64,000 nucleotides of DNA from Paenibacillus bouchesdurhonensis (lineage in GTDB: Bacteria; Bacillota; Bacilli; Paenibacillales; Paenibacillaceae): NCBI RefSeq assembly GCF_900155685.1, contig NZ_LT732548.1, positions 2,631,019-2,695,018 of the forward strand, in the 5' to 3' direction. The notes beneath the pieces are model-generated. The model was not told where the DNA came from, made no database searches, and worked only from the letters and a program-made list of their open reading frames with translations. Each line of letters begins with the position of its first letter. Positions within the stretch are counted from its first letter, which is position 1. Shown piece by piece: positions 45,322 to 55,026 of this stretch. A program made the translations under genes and the position numbers.

Positions 45322-46317
45322 ATGACAAAGTTCGAAGCGGTCAACTGGAACGCACCTGAAACAGAATATACGGAAATGCTCTGGACGCAGAATACGTCGC
45401 AATTTTGGCTGGACACGGAAATTCCGGTATCCAAGGACTTGAAATCTTGGACGGAGCTGAGCGGCGACGAGAAGAATACGTTTATGAAGGTATTGGGCGG
45501 ACTGACGCTGCTTGACACGGAGCAAGGAAACGTCGGCATGCCGCTGATTGCGCAGCATGTGGAAGGGAAGCAGAAGAAGGCGATTCTAATTTTTCAGGCG
45601 GCGATGGAGGAAATCCACGCGAAGAGCTATAGTACGATTTTTACGACCGTGGCTAGCAGTGAGATGATCGGCGATACCTTCCAATGGGTGCGCGGCAATA
45701 AATATTTGCAGTATAAGACGCACCGAATTGACACCTATTATCGAGATATTGAACAGGGGAATCTGCTAAGCCTGTATCAGGCGATGGTAGCTTCGGTCTT
45801 CTTGGAGAGCTTCTTATTCTACTCCGGGTTCTTCTACCCGCTATACCTGGCGGGACAAGGCAAAATGGTAGCAAGCGGCGAGATCATTAAGCTGATCATC
45901 CGCGACGAGAGCGTGCACGGGGTATTCGTTGGACTACTTGCGCAGGAGGTATTCCAGCAGTTGAGCGCAGAAGAGCAGAATTTTGCCGAGAAGTTCGTGA
46001 GCGAGCTGTTGATGGATCTATACAAGAATGAGCTGGAGTACACTGAGGAGCTGTACGATCCGATCGGCTTGACCCATGAAGTGAAGAAGTATATTCGTTA
46101 CAACGCGAACAAAGCGCTTATGAACCTAGGCATCGAGCCGGTCTTTGAAGAGGAAGAGATCAACCCGGTGGTGCTGAATGGAATTCGCACGGAGACGAGC
46201 ACGCATGATTTCTTCTCCACGAAGGGGAAAGGTTATCAAAAAGGAACCGTCGAGCCATTGCGGGACGATGACTTCGCATTTCTGGATGAAAGAGTGAAGG
46301 AATCGAATATTTGGTAA
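45322..46317 (+). CDS. nrdF: Class Ib ribonucleoside-diphosphate reductase, beta subunit
   Basis: This 331-residue ferritin-like subunit carries the metal-tyrosyl radical. Helices contain the metal ligands (first Glu/Asp in LLDTEQGN; EEIHAKSYS with Glu and His; a later Glu and His in RDESVHGV), and the C-terminal tail (DFAFLDERVKESNIW) would bind NrdE. The ATG at 45322 has AGGAGG nine bases upstream. It is the third gene of nrdIEF, 90 bases after nrdE, and is followed by a strong terminator. Confidence 0.94.
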   Translation: MTKFEAVNWNAPETEYTEMLWTQNTSQFWLDTEIPVSKDLKSWTELSGDEKNTFMKVLGGLTLLDTEQGNVGMPLIAQHVEGKQKKAILIFQAAMEEIHAKSYSTIFTTVASSEMIGDTFQWVRGNKYLQYKTHRIDTYYRDIEQGNLLSLYQAMVASVFLESFLFYSGFFYPLYLAGQGKMVASGEIIKLIIRDESVHGVFVGLLAQEVFQQLSAEEQNFAEKFVSELLMDLYKNELEYTEELYDPIGLTHEVKKYIRYNANKALMNLGIEPVFEEEEINPVVLNGIRTETSTHDFFSTKGKGYQKGTVEPLRDDDFAFLDERVKESNIW

Positions 46318-46357
46318 TCGAGGCGAATTGAACCGCTGACCGATCAACATAAACTAA

Positions 46358-46401
46358 CATCCCATGACACTAGTGCAGTGTGATGGGATGTTTGCTTTTT
46401 G
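46358..46401 (+). terminator. Terminator after nrdIEF
   Basis: CATCCCAT/ATGGGATG continues after one mismatch into ACACT/AGTGT, for a total of 13 paired positions, and is followed by TTTGCTTTTT. Confidence 0.85.
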
Positions 46402-46447
46402 GTGCATTATTATTGATGCGAGCTATTGTGCTCCTTCAGTCGTTAAA

Positions 46448-46876
46448 TTACATTGCGCTTTCGCCGCTGTCGTGGCTGACCTGCCACTCCGTGCCGAACT
46501 TGTCCTTGATGTTGCCATAGCATTTGCTCCAGAACGTCTCCTGCAGCTCCATATTCACCGTACCGCCTTCCTTCAGCTTATGGAATACGGATTTGATTTC
46601 ATCCAGATCTGTGCTGACGAAGGCCAGGGTAATGTTGTTGCCCTGAACATAAGGCATTCCCGGGAAGACGTCGGAGAACATGACATTGCTTCCGTTAATG
46701 TTGATGCGTGCATGCATGACTAAATCTTTCGCTTCCTCGGGAAGCTTGTACTCCGGATTCGGCGGCGCTTCTCCAAAGGTCATGATTTGTGGTGCTTCGG
46801 TGTTAAATACATCGGCGTAGAACTCTACAGCCTCACGACAGTTGCCATCAAAATTGAAATACACATCAACAGCCAT
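46448..46876 (-). CDS. VOC-superfamily (PhnB/glyoxalase-like) protein
   Basis: This 142-residue protein of the PhnB type (3-demethylubiquinone methyltransferase-like fold name) begins with a VYFNFDGNCREAVEFYADVF strand-helix and contains the later FGTEWQVSHD end motif (Glu-containing). Such proteins are small metal-dependent enzymes or resistance proteins of mostly unknown substrate. The ATG at 46876 is chosen for TAGGAG eight bases upstream; an ATG at 46885 lies too near it. It is monocistronic and convergent with nrdF. Confidence 0.88.
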   Translation of the reverse strand: MAVDVYFNFDGNCREAVEFYADVFNTEAPQIMTFGEAPPNPEYKLPEEAKDLVMHARININGSNVMFSDVFPGMPYVQGNNITLAFVSTDLDEIKSVFHKLKEGGTVNMELQETFWSKCYGNIKDKFGTEWQVSHDSGESAM

Positions 46877-46979
46877 TTGCCACACTCCTATCGGATTTAG
46901 GATGATGCTTGACTTCCTTATTGTAGCATTTGGCGAAAGGAAAATAAATTAGTTAGAATTTTAGCTTTATTTTTATGTA

Positions 46980-47030
46980 TTGTTGCTCTCTAAAGGGTTT
47001 GATATAATATAATAACAGGAACATTTGTTC
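46980..47030 (+). promoter_or_regulatory. Promoter with LexA-type (SOS) box
   Basis: TTGTTG (46980-46985) and TATAAT (47003-47008) have 17-base spacing. GAACATTTGTTC (47019-47030), a perfect GAAC-N4-GTTC core of the Gram-positive LexA box, overlaps the expected transcription start. It would drive the decayed gene downstream. Confidence 0.6.
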
Positions 47031-47051
47031 TGAATGCCCTAACGGAATTAG

Positions 47052-47558
47052 ATGGATAATAAGGAATTACCGATCCGATAAATAGGCTGAATATCTATGC
47101 AAATCTTGTGGAAACTGTAGTGAAGATACCGTATGATTAACTCAAGAAATAAATTATTGACTTCAAGATAAGGTGAACCGCAAAATGAAATAAATGTATT
47201 TGAAAATAAGGCCGCTATTGACAACGGAAAAGCGGCGGTATATGAGATCAAGACGGAACTAGATTCATTAGATAGGTTAAGTACCCAAATTAACGATTAC
47301 TATGCAGCCTTTAATCATGTATGTCTAGTTACCTGTGAATCGAATTTCAGCAAGGTTAGCAGCATCCTCCATAACTCAAACGTTGGTATTTGTATTTTAA
47401 CAGATAGAAATACCATAAGTACTCGAAAATACCCCCTAGAAGACAACTCTCTACTTAGTCATAAAGCAACCTTTGGTAATTTGAAGAAATATAGTCATGT
47501 GTTAAACGATTTGAAAACATCGAAGTGCTTCAAGCTTATAAGTATATGCTTGATCTAG
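47052..47558 (+). pseudogene. Decayed sce7726-family gene
   Basis: A candidate start at 47052 (MDNKEL) is interrupted by several stop codons. From about 47172 the frame is open for some 128 codons and reads as the C-terminal two thirds of an Sce7726-family protein, with the hallmark VYEIKTELDSLDRL, then QINDYYAAFNHVCLVTC and VGICILTDR. A segment at about 47084-47140 reads sensibly only in another frame (LNIYANLVETVVKIPYD), so frameshifts are also present. The usual end is replaced by unrelated sequence after LKKYSH. The family has a nuclease-like core and unknown function, often near defence or phage genes. Confidence 0.7.
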
Positions 47559-47744
47559 AATTCGATCAGACATAATAGAATATTATTTAATGTTGAATTT
47601 AATTACTATTAAATTATAGAACCACGGGTGCTGTAATGTAATCGTGGTTCTTAATATTATTTGTTAGCGATAATTTCGCTAAAAGCTCTTACTGGGGTAT
47701 CTTTACAATATAATAGTTTAAGTAATAACAGAAAGGGGCAAACA

Positions 47745-48017
47745 ATGAAAAGCTTCTTGGAAGAACTCTATTACGGCAAACTGTATCCGAGCGAGCAGAT
47801 TGTTCCCGATGATCCCAAATACCGTGCGTTGAGCCGTCAGATATCCGAGATGATGCAGATGTGGAGGCAGAGGCTGTCGGAAGAGGATTTCAGGCAGCTT
47901 GAAGCAATGCTGGATTTGCAAGGAGAGTCGAACTCGATACATAATATGGAGACATTCGTCCAGGGTTTTAAGCTGGGGGCTTCCATGATGATCGAGGTAT
48001 TGAATGGGAAAGAGTAG
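47745..48017 (+). CDS. DUF6809-like small protein
   Basis: This 90-residue acidic helical protein begins with the MKSFLEELYYGKLYPSEQ motif and has the C-terminal FVQGFKLGASMMIEVL, which I recognise as the DUF6809 pattern found in many Firmicutes, often in phage-like or accessory regions. There are no membrane segments. AAAGGGG is eight bases upstream of the ATG. It is a single gene between the decayed sce7726 gene and a terminator. The function is unknown. Confidence 0.75.
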   Translation: MKSFLEELYYGKLYPSEQIVPDDPKYRALSRQISEMMQMWRQRLSEEDFRQLEAMLDLQGESNSIHNMETFVQGFKLGASMMIEVLNGKE

Positions 48018-48125
48018 CTTCATGAAGGCAGGATGTGGGGAGATTTATCCCAGTGTACATAATAGCGATACTACATAAAGTTCTAAAAGGAGAGTAAGCA
48101 TTCTCGAAAAACGTGAGAAATTACA

Positions 48126-48167
48126 AAGAGACACTGACCGACTTTAAGGTTAGTGTCTCTTGTATTA
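48126..48167. terminator. Terminator between the DUF6809 gene and the convergent hybrid kinase gene
   Basis: AAGAGACACTGACC pairs with GGTTAGTGTCTCTT with one wobble over an 8-base loop. T-rich sequence follows on the plus strand and a moderate T run on the other. Confidence 0.8.
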
Positions 48168-48223
48168 TTCTAATCCTATTTTGTTGACGGCTTTGCTAAA
48201 TAGATTCAAGCCTTTGCTTTGTA

Positions 48224-51200
48224 CTATTTTCTAATGGAAAAAGACACCGTGGTTCCTTCACCAAGCTTGCTATCGATCTTCAGACCGCTTCCGTACAGCT
48301 GCTTCAGCCGCCTATCCGTATTGTGAAGGCCAATCCCCGTGCGGTGATTGATCTGCCGCTCGAGGATTGTCTGAAGCCTATCATTCGCGATGCCAATCCC
48401 GTTATCCGAAATTCGCACCTCAACCTCATACTCGTTCTGCGTAATGCCAATCCTCACCTCTCCGCCTGCTGAACGCTTCAATACGCCGTGGATGACTGCG
48501 TTTTCTACGAGTGGCTGAATCGTGAGCGGGGGAATAAAGATCTGAATTGAATCATCGACCTCCCAAATGACCTGCAATCGCCCCCCGAATCGTTCCTTTT
48601 GGATATAGAGGTAGGATTGCACTAGGCTAAGTTCATGCTCTAGCGAAGCGGCTTGATCGGAGTTTTGGAAATCGATGCTTAGCCGAATAAAATGGTTCAG
48701 TTCCTCAACCAAGGCGTCCATGCGCTCCATATCCACTCTGCTGAGCTCAGCAATAGCCGTGAACGTATTCAGTATGAAATGCGGCTTTATTTGGGCCTGA
48801 AGCCAAGCTGCCTCCATTCGTAGACGATCGTTTACCGATTTTTTTAGCTTCGTTAAAGATTTGACACGCGATTTTAGCTCGGTCGCCTTCATCGGTTTGG
48901 TAACGTAATCGTTGGCGCCCGCCCGGAAGCCAGCCTCAATGTCCTCGTCTCTGCTGTATGCCGTCAGCAGCAGCACAGGCAGCTCGGACAGCGAATAGCG
49001 CTCTCGTACGCGGGACGTCAACTCGTAGCCGGACATGTTAGGCATCATGACGTCGCTGATCACTAAATCAAAGGTGCACCGGTCGAGCTTTGATAGTGCA
49101 TCCTGACCGCTAGTCGCCGTAATGACTTCATAGGGTTCGGTCGCAAATATACTCTCCAGCACCTTCAAATTGACCGGATCATCATCGACTGCCAGCAGCC
49201 GGACGCGATCGCTTATTGGCTCTAGCGTTGCCGCTGATTCTGAAGTGCTAGACACTTGAAATGCATTGGATACCGGAAGGGATATCGGTTCATGAGCCGC
49301 TTTAGAAGATTCGGCTATTTTCAAGGTGAAGGCAAATACCGAGCCTTCGCCTGCCTTTGAGTTGGCAGTCATTGTTCCGCCATGCATCTCGACGAGCTGC
49401 TTGCAAATGCTGAGCCCAAGGCCGAAGCCGCCGCCTAGCGCGGTAATGCCTTGAACTGCTTGCTCGTAGGGCTCAAAGATTCTCTTCAATACCTCCGTCT
49501 CCATGCCGATTCCAGAGTCGGCTACGGAAATAGTCGCCCATCCGTTCGCTGCCGATGCGTGAACCGATACCTCGCCAGCATACGAATATTTGACGGCATT
49601 ATGCAAAAGATTGAAAAGAATTTGAATCAAGCGGTTCTCATCGGCCATGACGAGAGGGAAATCGCTAGGAATCCGATTGCTGAACTGGAGAGGTTTGCCC
49701 TCGGTCATAAATTGCAGCATGTCGATAACGGCCGCAGTCAAGCTGTGAATGGAGACAGGAGCAGGCTGCAGCTTGATACGGTTTTCCTTAAGCCTGCCCA
49801 AATCAAGCAGCTCATTCAACATAAAGGACATATGCTGTCCAACCGTAACAAGCAAATCAAGATCCTTGGCGCTTTTGTCGCCCAATGTATTTTTCTCCCT
49901 CTCGGATACGGACTGTGAAATATTCAATATGCCATGCAGCGGGTTTCGCAGCTCATGGGCGACCGTCGCTAGAAAGTCATCCTTATGTTTGTCCGCCCTT
50001 TGCAGCTTTCTGGCGAGCATCTGAGAATCATCAATAATCTGGAAATATCGCTTAAACCAATACGCTGCAAAACAGATGGTTGCAATGATCAGATCGAACG
50101 GGTAAGACACCATCTCAATGCGGAGCGTATAAAGGATGAAGAGCCAGATCAAGCTGCTTATCGCCGCGATAGCAGCGAGCAGCAAGAAGATGTTCTCTTT
50201 GCTGTTCTTGATCGTTGAGCCGAACATAACTGCCGGAGCTAGCAGGCAGGGAATAAACATGAGCAGAATATAGAAAGGCTGCAGCACTAGGCTGTAGGAA
50301 ACAGGCAGTAGCAGAACGATCAACATGCTCGCCATGCATGCGATGATATATAGGAGCGAACCTGTAGTCCGCAGCCAATAAGGCAAACGATGACGGATCG
50401 TTTGCACCAGGAAATAACCGCCGGAGATGATGGTGATAAATAAAATTTTTATGCTCCACTCATAATTAAAAGGCAGCCACACCAATAGCAGCCTCTCGCC
50501 GTCGAGCAACGTTCCAAGCACGATACAAGTAATCATGCCTGAAAAGTAGAGCAAGCGCTTATCGCGGCTGCCGATAAAAAATAGCACGACTCCATATAGC
50601 GCATGGATCATGTAAGCTATACAAGCGAAACGGATCATATCTCTCACAAAGTGAATTTCCCGATCAAGTGTATTTTCTAATCCAAACTTTATGGGTCGAT
50701 TAAGCCCGCCTGTACGTATGTTATCAAAGTTCGCTACTTGAATGACGAGATCGAGAACATTCTCGTTTTCCAGCGTGTAATAAGCGGTAAAGGGAAGATC
50801 CAGCGGCTCGTATGCCCCCTTATGTTCCGCTGGTTGTCCGGTTTGCCCGATCAATTGGCCGTTGACGTAAACCTTCGACGAGGCCGTGATGCTAGTGATG
50901 TGGAAGCCAAAGGATTTGCCCTGGTTCGGATCGACTAGAATTCGCAAGCGGTATGAGCCGAATCCATAATATGGATTCACGCCTTGCTCCTTGGGAAATT
51001 TCCAGCTGTCCGGAACCGATATGTAATCGACTGTATGTTCGATAGGCGTGCTGTTATCGCTGCTCTGCATAAGAAAGGTGTGGGGATAAAAAATCCATTC
51101 GCCATCCAGCTTTACCGTGTGTTTCGCCAACGGGCTCCAGTTCCTCAAATCTAATTCTCCCCGAACTGCATGCGGTTGAGCGGGGGCGGTGAAGAAATGC

Positions 51201-51274
51201 ATCCACACAAAGCGAAATCCTGTAAGAATGGATAAAAACAACAGAGATATAAGTATTGTTTTTCTTATATTCAT
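48224..51274 (-). CDS. Large hybrid sensor kinase with two kinase cores and an internal receiver
   Basis: This 1016-residue membrane protein has an N-terminal helix (about 5-22) and an extracellular 7TMR-DISM-type carbohydrate-binding-like domain (about 50-190). About seven helices (200-400) are followed by HisKA with His440 in VAHELRNPLHG and a first HATPase (VADSGIGM). A receiver with Asp741 in VISDVMMPN comes next, then a second, LytS/YesM-like His_kinase core with His832 in IKPHFILNTF and a second HATPase (DNGIGI). The ATG at 51274 follows AGGTGG; a TTG at 51307 is too close to its own ribosome site. No separate regulator gene is adjacent, so the output partner is unknown. It is divergent from the J-domain gene. 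Confidence 0.88.
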   Translation of the reverse strand: MNIRKTILISLLFLSILTGFRFVWMHFFTAPAQPHAVRGELDLRNWSPLAKHTVKLDGEWIFYPHTFLMQSSDNSTPIEHTVDYISVPDSWKFPKEQGVNPYYGFGSYRLRILVDPNQGKSFGFHITSITASSKVYVNGQLIGQTGQPAEHKGAYEPLDLPFTAYYTLENENVLDLVIQVANFDNIRTGGLNRPIKFGLENTLDREIHFVRDMIRFACIAYMIHALYGVVLFFIGSRDKRLLYFSGMITCIVLGTLLDGERLLLVWLPFNYEWSIKILFITIISGGYFLVQTIRHRLPYWLRTTGSLLYIIACMASMLIVLLLPVSYSLVLQPFYILLMFIPCLLAPAVMFGSTIKNSKENIFLLLAAIAAISSLIWLFILYTLRIEMVSYPFDLIIATICFAAYWFKRYFQIIDDSQMLARKLQRADKHKDDFLATVAHELRNPLHGILNISQSVSEREKNTLGDKSAKDLDLLVTVGQHMSFMLNELLDLGRLKENRIKLQPAPVSIHSLTAAVIDMLQFMTEGKPLQFSNRIPSDFPLVMADENRLIQILFNLLHNAVKYSYAGEVSVHASAANGWATISVADSGIGMETEVLKRIFEPYEQAVQGITALGGGFGLGLSICKQLVEMHGGTMTANSKAGEGSVFAFTLKIAESSKAAHEPISLPVSNAFQVSSTSESAATLEPISDRVRLLAVDDDPVNLKVLESIFATEPYEVITATSGQDALSKLDRCTFDLVISDVMMPNMSGYELTSRVRERYSLSELPVLLLTAYSRDEDIEAGFRAGANDYVTKPMKATELKSRVKSLTKLKKSVNDRLRMEAAWLQAQIKPHFILNTFTAIAELSRVDMERMDALVEELNHFIRLSIDFQNSDQAASLEHELSLVQSYLYIQKERFGGRLQVIWEVDDSIQIFIPPLTIQPLVENAVIHGVLKRSAGGEVRIGITQNEYEVEVRISDNGIGIANDRLQTILERQINHRTGIGLHNTDRRLKQLYGSGLKIDSKLGEGTTVSFSIRK

Positions 51275-51508
51275 TATAATCCACCTGAATCCGACACGAT
51301 TCGTCAAACTCCTTTTAAATAATTATGAGGATACTCTATCAATATAGCAAGGAAATAATAACATACCTACATCTACTAAAAATGAACACGTGCTCGTGGC
51401 AGCTAATTTAATATTGATCGGTTTGACATGGCAAAGGAAGGAGGAAAAAGTAGGAAAATAGCGAATAGTTCTTTTATACTAAAATTGCTGAATTAAGGGG
51501 TTTGTTGA

Positions 51509-54109
51509 ATGAATTTTTGGGACCGCTTGGGAATTTCCCCTACATTTGAAACGGTTGTCATAAAACGCGCTTATGCTAAGATGCTGCAAGTATATCATCC
51601 GGAGGAGGATCCTGAAGGATTTCAGCTGTTGAGAGAAGCCTATGAGCAGGCGCTAATTGAATCGAAATACATAAAAGAACTGCAGCAGAATCAATTGGAG
51701 CTTGAGCCTGAATCTGTGCCGGATGGACAAACGGCGCCATCTCATCAGGAGAGCATGGAGTTTGATATAAAGACCTTTGCCGGTGATCCTGCAAGCGGAT
51801 TACACCGTGAGGAAATCTCAGCTCAGGCTTATGCGGATTGTTTTATGAACCATGTTGAAGCACTTTATAATAACTTTGCGGCACGAAGGGATCTGGAGCA
51901 GTGGAGGTCTTTGGTGCTACGAGAAGAAATGTGGCGGCTGGACATCAAGGAATTAGTCAACATGCGGTTGTTATCATTTCTCACCGAGAGCTACCATTTG
52001 CCAAAGGCAGTTTGGACGCTGTTAAATGAGAATTTCGCTTGGACAGATCAAGAGCTGGAGCTGAATAAGCATTTCTCAAGCGACTTTGTAGACTATTTGC
52101 TTATGGAAGTGAGAAAAGCATGGGGACTGCGTTACGATTTTATTCCAGATGATTTACCGGAAGTGGATACTTATTTGTCCCATCGGAATGAGGCTCATTT
52201 CGCGCTGATTCATAACCAATTGGAACATGCCAATCACTATCTGGCAGCAGCGCAGGAAATATATGCAGATGACCCGGAATTGTTGCGACTAGGTGCCGAG
52301 TTCTTCGGGCGCAGTGGCGATATTAATCAGGCCTCTATTGCGGTTAATCGGATTATTGAGCTGGAACCAGCAAATATCGATGGATTTATGCATCGGGCCA
52401 ACCTCGCGTTCAGGCTAGGAGAGATCGCACAAGCGTTCGCGGACTATCAGTATATTTTATCCCAGAATCCCAACGATTTAACGGCCCTGAACGGGCTGGC
52501 ACGATGCTACTTGGCTTATGATCAACCAAGAGAAGCGAAATCGATCTGGGAACACATCATAGAACGGTATCCGTTTGATTTAGATGCTCGCGTAAGTCTG
52601 CTTCAAGCGAATAAGCTTCTCCTGGAAGTTGCGATGCAGGAGCTGAGGGAATCCCCGGGCAACGAGACATTACGATTTTCATTAGCTGAGTTGTACTATG
52701 ACTTGGAAATGTGGAGCGAATGCTGTCAGGCCCTTGAATCTCTTCATGCAGCAAATCTGCGAACATCTGATTTATATTTGCTGTGGGGGCGCGCGCTGTG
52801 GTCGCAGGAATTGATTAGGGAAAGTGTGGATTTCTATGATCAGGCGTGGGCTGTGGCAATGGAAGAAGGAGTCAACGGTTACGATATTCTCGTGGCACGG
52901 GGGACTGCTTACGTCAAGCTGGAGGAAATACAGTTTGGAATCCGGGATCTTACCGCTGCGCTGCAGATGAATCCCAATGACATTGACGTCTTATATGAGT
53001 TAAGCTGGGCCTATTATCTGGAGAAAGATCCAGAGAAGGGAATAGAGCTTTCGACGCGAGCCATATCCTTGGATCCTACGTTTTGGGGACTATATAACGT
53101 TAGAAGCGGCTGTTATTTTAATTCAGGACAGTATAGAGCCTCGATTGCGGACGATATTAAGGTATTGGGGCATGAATTTGGTTTCGCATACGTTTGGTTC
53201 AGAAAGGGGATCAGCCATTTATATATGGAAGAATATGAGGAGGCGGCTGAGTGTCTTGAAAATGCATTAGAATGGAACTATAGGAAGTTCGCCTATTATG
53301 AATTGGCTGGCGCTCGCTTCTTAAACCAAAATTACGAAGGGGCCTTGGAGGCCATTCGGGAATATATACGTCACTTCCCGGAGGAGTCCCGCGGTTATGT
53401 ATTGGAGGGCGATATCTACCGTGCGATAGGTAATGACGCTAAAGCTACAGCTATCTACTGCGAAGCTGCCGAGATGTTCCCTGAAGATTACTATTCTTCA
53501 AAATTGGCACTCTATATGCTGTTAAAACAATGGGATTTGGAGCAGATGGAGCGGATTGACGCCAGTATTTCTAGAATAATGCAGCAGCGGCCGGACGATC
53601 AGTGGGTACTTCTCGAAACCATTAAGCTATTGTTGAACTTAAAGCAATGGAAGCCTATCCCGAGTATTGTCCAGAATTACCTCATGCAAAGAGGTGAGGA
53701 TGATCCCTACGCATCCCTCGTCTGGCTGTATTCCGGGGTCGCTTATTACCATATGGGTAATTACCAAGATAGCATTAAGCATTTGCTTCGGGGATATGAG
53801 CTTGGGGAACGGAATGAAGTGCTCGTATACTTGAGCGCGGCATATTACAAGCGCGGAGATTTGGAGTTGGCGGCAGCTTATGCCCAGCTGACCTGTCAGC
53901 AATATCCTAATGAGTCCGATTATGCTCTATATTATGAACAGATTCAGCAGAAGCTGGCAAACTCAAAGAAATTTCTGCAAGCAGTGTTTGGGCGTAGAAA
54001 TTCAGCAGGGATTACGATGCCAGACAAAATTTATCTCGATCATCAGACTGTAAGTAAAGTTTGTTCTCTGCATTTTGTTGTGAATGGAGTTGAGTACATT
54101 GTTGAGTAG
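51509..54109 (+). CDS. J-domain protein with long TPR array
   Basis: This 866-residue protein has an N-terminal J-domain (residues 1-55: FWDRLGISPT...IKRAYAKMLQVYHPEEDPEGFQLLREAYEQAL). The HPD motif is HPE (His30-Pro31-Glu32). From about residue 220 to 810 there are many tetratricopeptide repeats (for example NPNDLTALNGLARCYLAYDQ and EPANIDGFMHRANLAFRLG). The fold suggests a DnaK-type co-chaperone that presents clients through TPRs; the Asp-to-Glu change may alter Hsp70 activation. The last 26 bases overlap the start of the DUF1266 gene. There is no signal peptide, so it is cytosolic. Confidence 0.87.
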   Translation: MNFWDRLGISPTFETVVIKRAYAKMLQVYHPEEDPEGFQLLREAYEQALIESKYIKELQQNQLELEPESVPDGQTAPSHQESMEFDIKTFAGDPASGLHREEISAQAYADCFMNHVEALYNNFAARRDLEQWRSLVLREEMWRLDIKELVNMRLLSFLTESYHLPKAVWTLLNENFAWTDQELELNKHFSSDFVDYLLMEVRKAWGLRYDFIPDDLPEVDTYLSHRNEAHFALIHNQLEHANHYLAAAQEIYADDPELLRLGAEFFGRSGDINQASIAVNRIIELEPANIDGFMHRANLAFRLGEIAQAFADYQYILSQNPNDLTALNGLARCYLAYDQPREAKSIWEHIIERYPFDLDARVSLLQANKLLLEVAMQELRESPGNETLRFSLAELYYDLEMWSECCQALESLHAANLRTSDLYLLWGRALWSQELIRESVDFYDQAWAVAMEEGVNGYDILVARGTAYVKLEEIQFGIRDLTAALQMNPNDIDVLYELSWAYYLEKDPEKGIELSTRAISLDPTFWGLYNVRSGCYFNSGQYRASIADDIKVLGHEFGFAYVWFRKGISHLYMEEYEEAAECLENALEWNYRKFAYYELAGARFLNQNYEGALEAIREYIRHFPEESRGYVLEGDIYRAIGNDAKATAIYCEAAEMFPEDYYSSKLALYMLLKQWDLEQMERIDASISRIMQQRPDDQWVLLETIKLLLNLKQWKPIPSIVQNYLMQRGEDDPYASLVWLYSGVAYYHMGNYQDSIKHLLRGYELGERNEVLVYLSAAYYKRGDLELAAAYAQLTCQQYPNESDYALYYEQIQQKLANSKKFLQAVFGRRNSAGITMPDKIYLDHQTVSKVCSLHFVVNGVEYIVE

Positions 54110-54770
54110 CAGCAATCCAGATCGTTATACATTGGCGGATCGTTGGTGTACTGCATTAGGCGCTGTATTATTAGAGAGGAATGGTCTCAACCCTGCCAAT
54201 AATTATGAATTTGAATATACCGAGGAAATTGATGCGGAGCACAGGCATGCATTGAAACGAGATTGGGGCATCGCTAGCAAGGGAGAATTAATGAGTAATT
54301 TGCAAGATTTGCAGCAAGGGGGACACAATGCCTCGTTTCTAAACATTCGTTCTTTTCTGTCCACGTTATCCGTCAGCGACCAAAATCAATATATTGCATC
54401 CATGCCGAACTCCACGCAAGAGTACAGGCAACACCGAATTGTGCAGGCTTATATGAATAGGCTGCCATCCGTAGGGATCGCTGCATGGGACTGGGGCAGA
54501 TACGTCTATTTATGCAAAAATAGTGTGTTCCTCGGCTATATCTCGAGAGAAGAGGCCGAGGAACTGGTAATGCCTATCGCCAAGATGACTCAGCAATGTT
54601 ATTCGAGCTGGCATGAATACGGCATTAGCTATTTAATTGGCAGGCAGTTCTGGTGGGGACAAATTACGGCCGACAGCGCAGAGCAAATGACAAGATACGT
54701 TCATCGGCTCGTTATCCACCCAGACAGTCCATGGAACCAATTAGATTGGAACACGCCATTGGAAGGCTAA
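54084..54770 (+). CDS. DUF1266 domain protein
   Basis: This 228-residue protein matches the DUF1266 pattern: an early RWCTALGAVL helix, then RDWGIASKGELMSNLQDLQQGGHN, WDWGRYVYLCKNSVFLGYISREEAE and the late SYLIGRQFW motif. The domain is found in E. coli YbeU and YbeR, which are encoded beside J-domain proteins DjlB/DjlC and the Hsp70 HscC. The same pairing here with a J-domain/TPR gene supports a common function. The start overlaps the upstream gene. No clear ribosome site precedes the ATG at 54084, and TTG at 54099 with GGAG upstream is an alternative. Confidence 0.82.
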   Translation: MELSTLLSSSNPDRYTLADRWCTALGAVLLERNGLNPANNYEFEYTEEIDAEHRHALKRDWGIASKGELMSNLQDLQQGGHNASFLNIRSFLSTLSVSDQNQYIASMPNSTQEYRQHRIVQAYMNRLPSVGIAAWDWGRYVYLCKNSVFLGYISREEAEELVMPIAKMTQQCYSSWHEYGISYLIGRQFWWGQITADSAEQMTRYVHRLVIHPDSPWNQLDWNTPLEG

Positions 54771-55026
54771 TCTTTGCATTGAAGCTTGTCCCATTTGAAG
54801 TATTTCATAGGCCTAAAAGTATAGTTCTTAGGAACAATGTCTCAATTATACCAAAACTAGTAAAATTCTCTTGCAAAATCATGGGCTACAGTGTATATTT
54901 TAATTAACTAAATAGACCAAATTTTACCAGAGATAATACTGGTTTCCAGAAGCCGCATGAGGTCACTGAAGGCGACCGCAAACAAATACAGAAAAGACGT
55001 AAATCGCTAAAGGGTGAGCTCGAATT

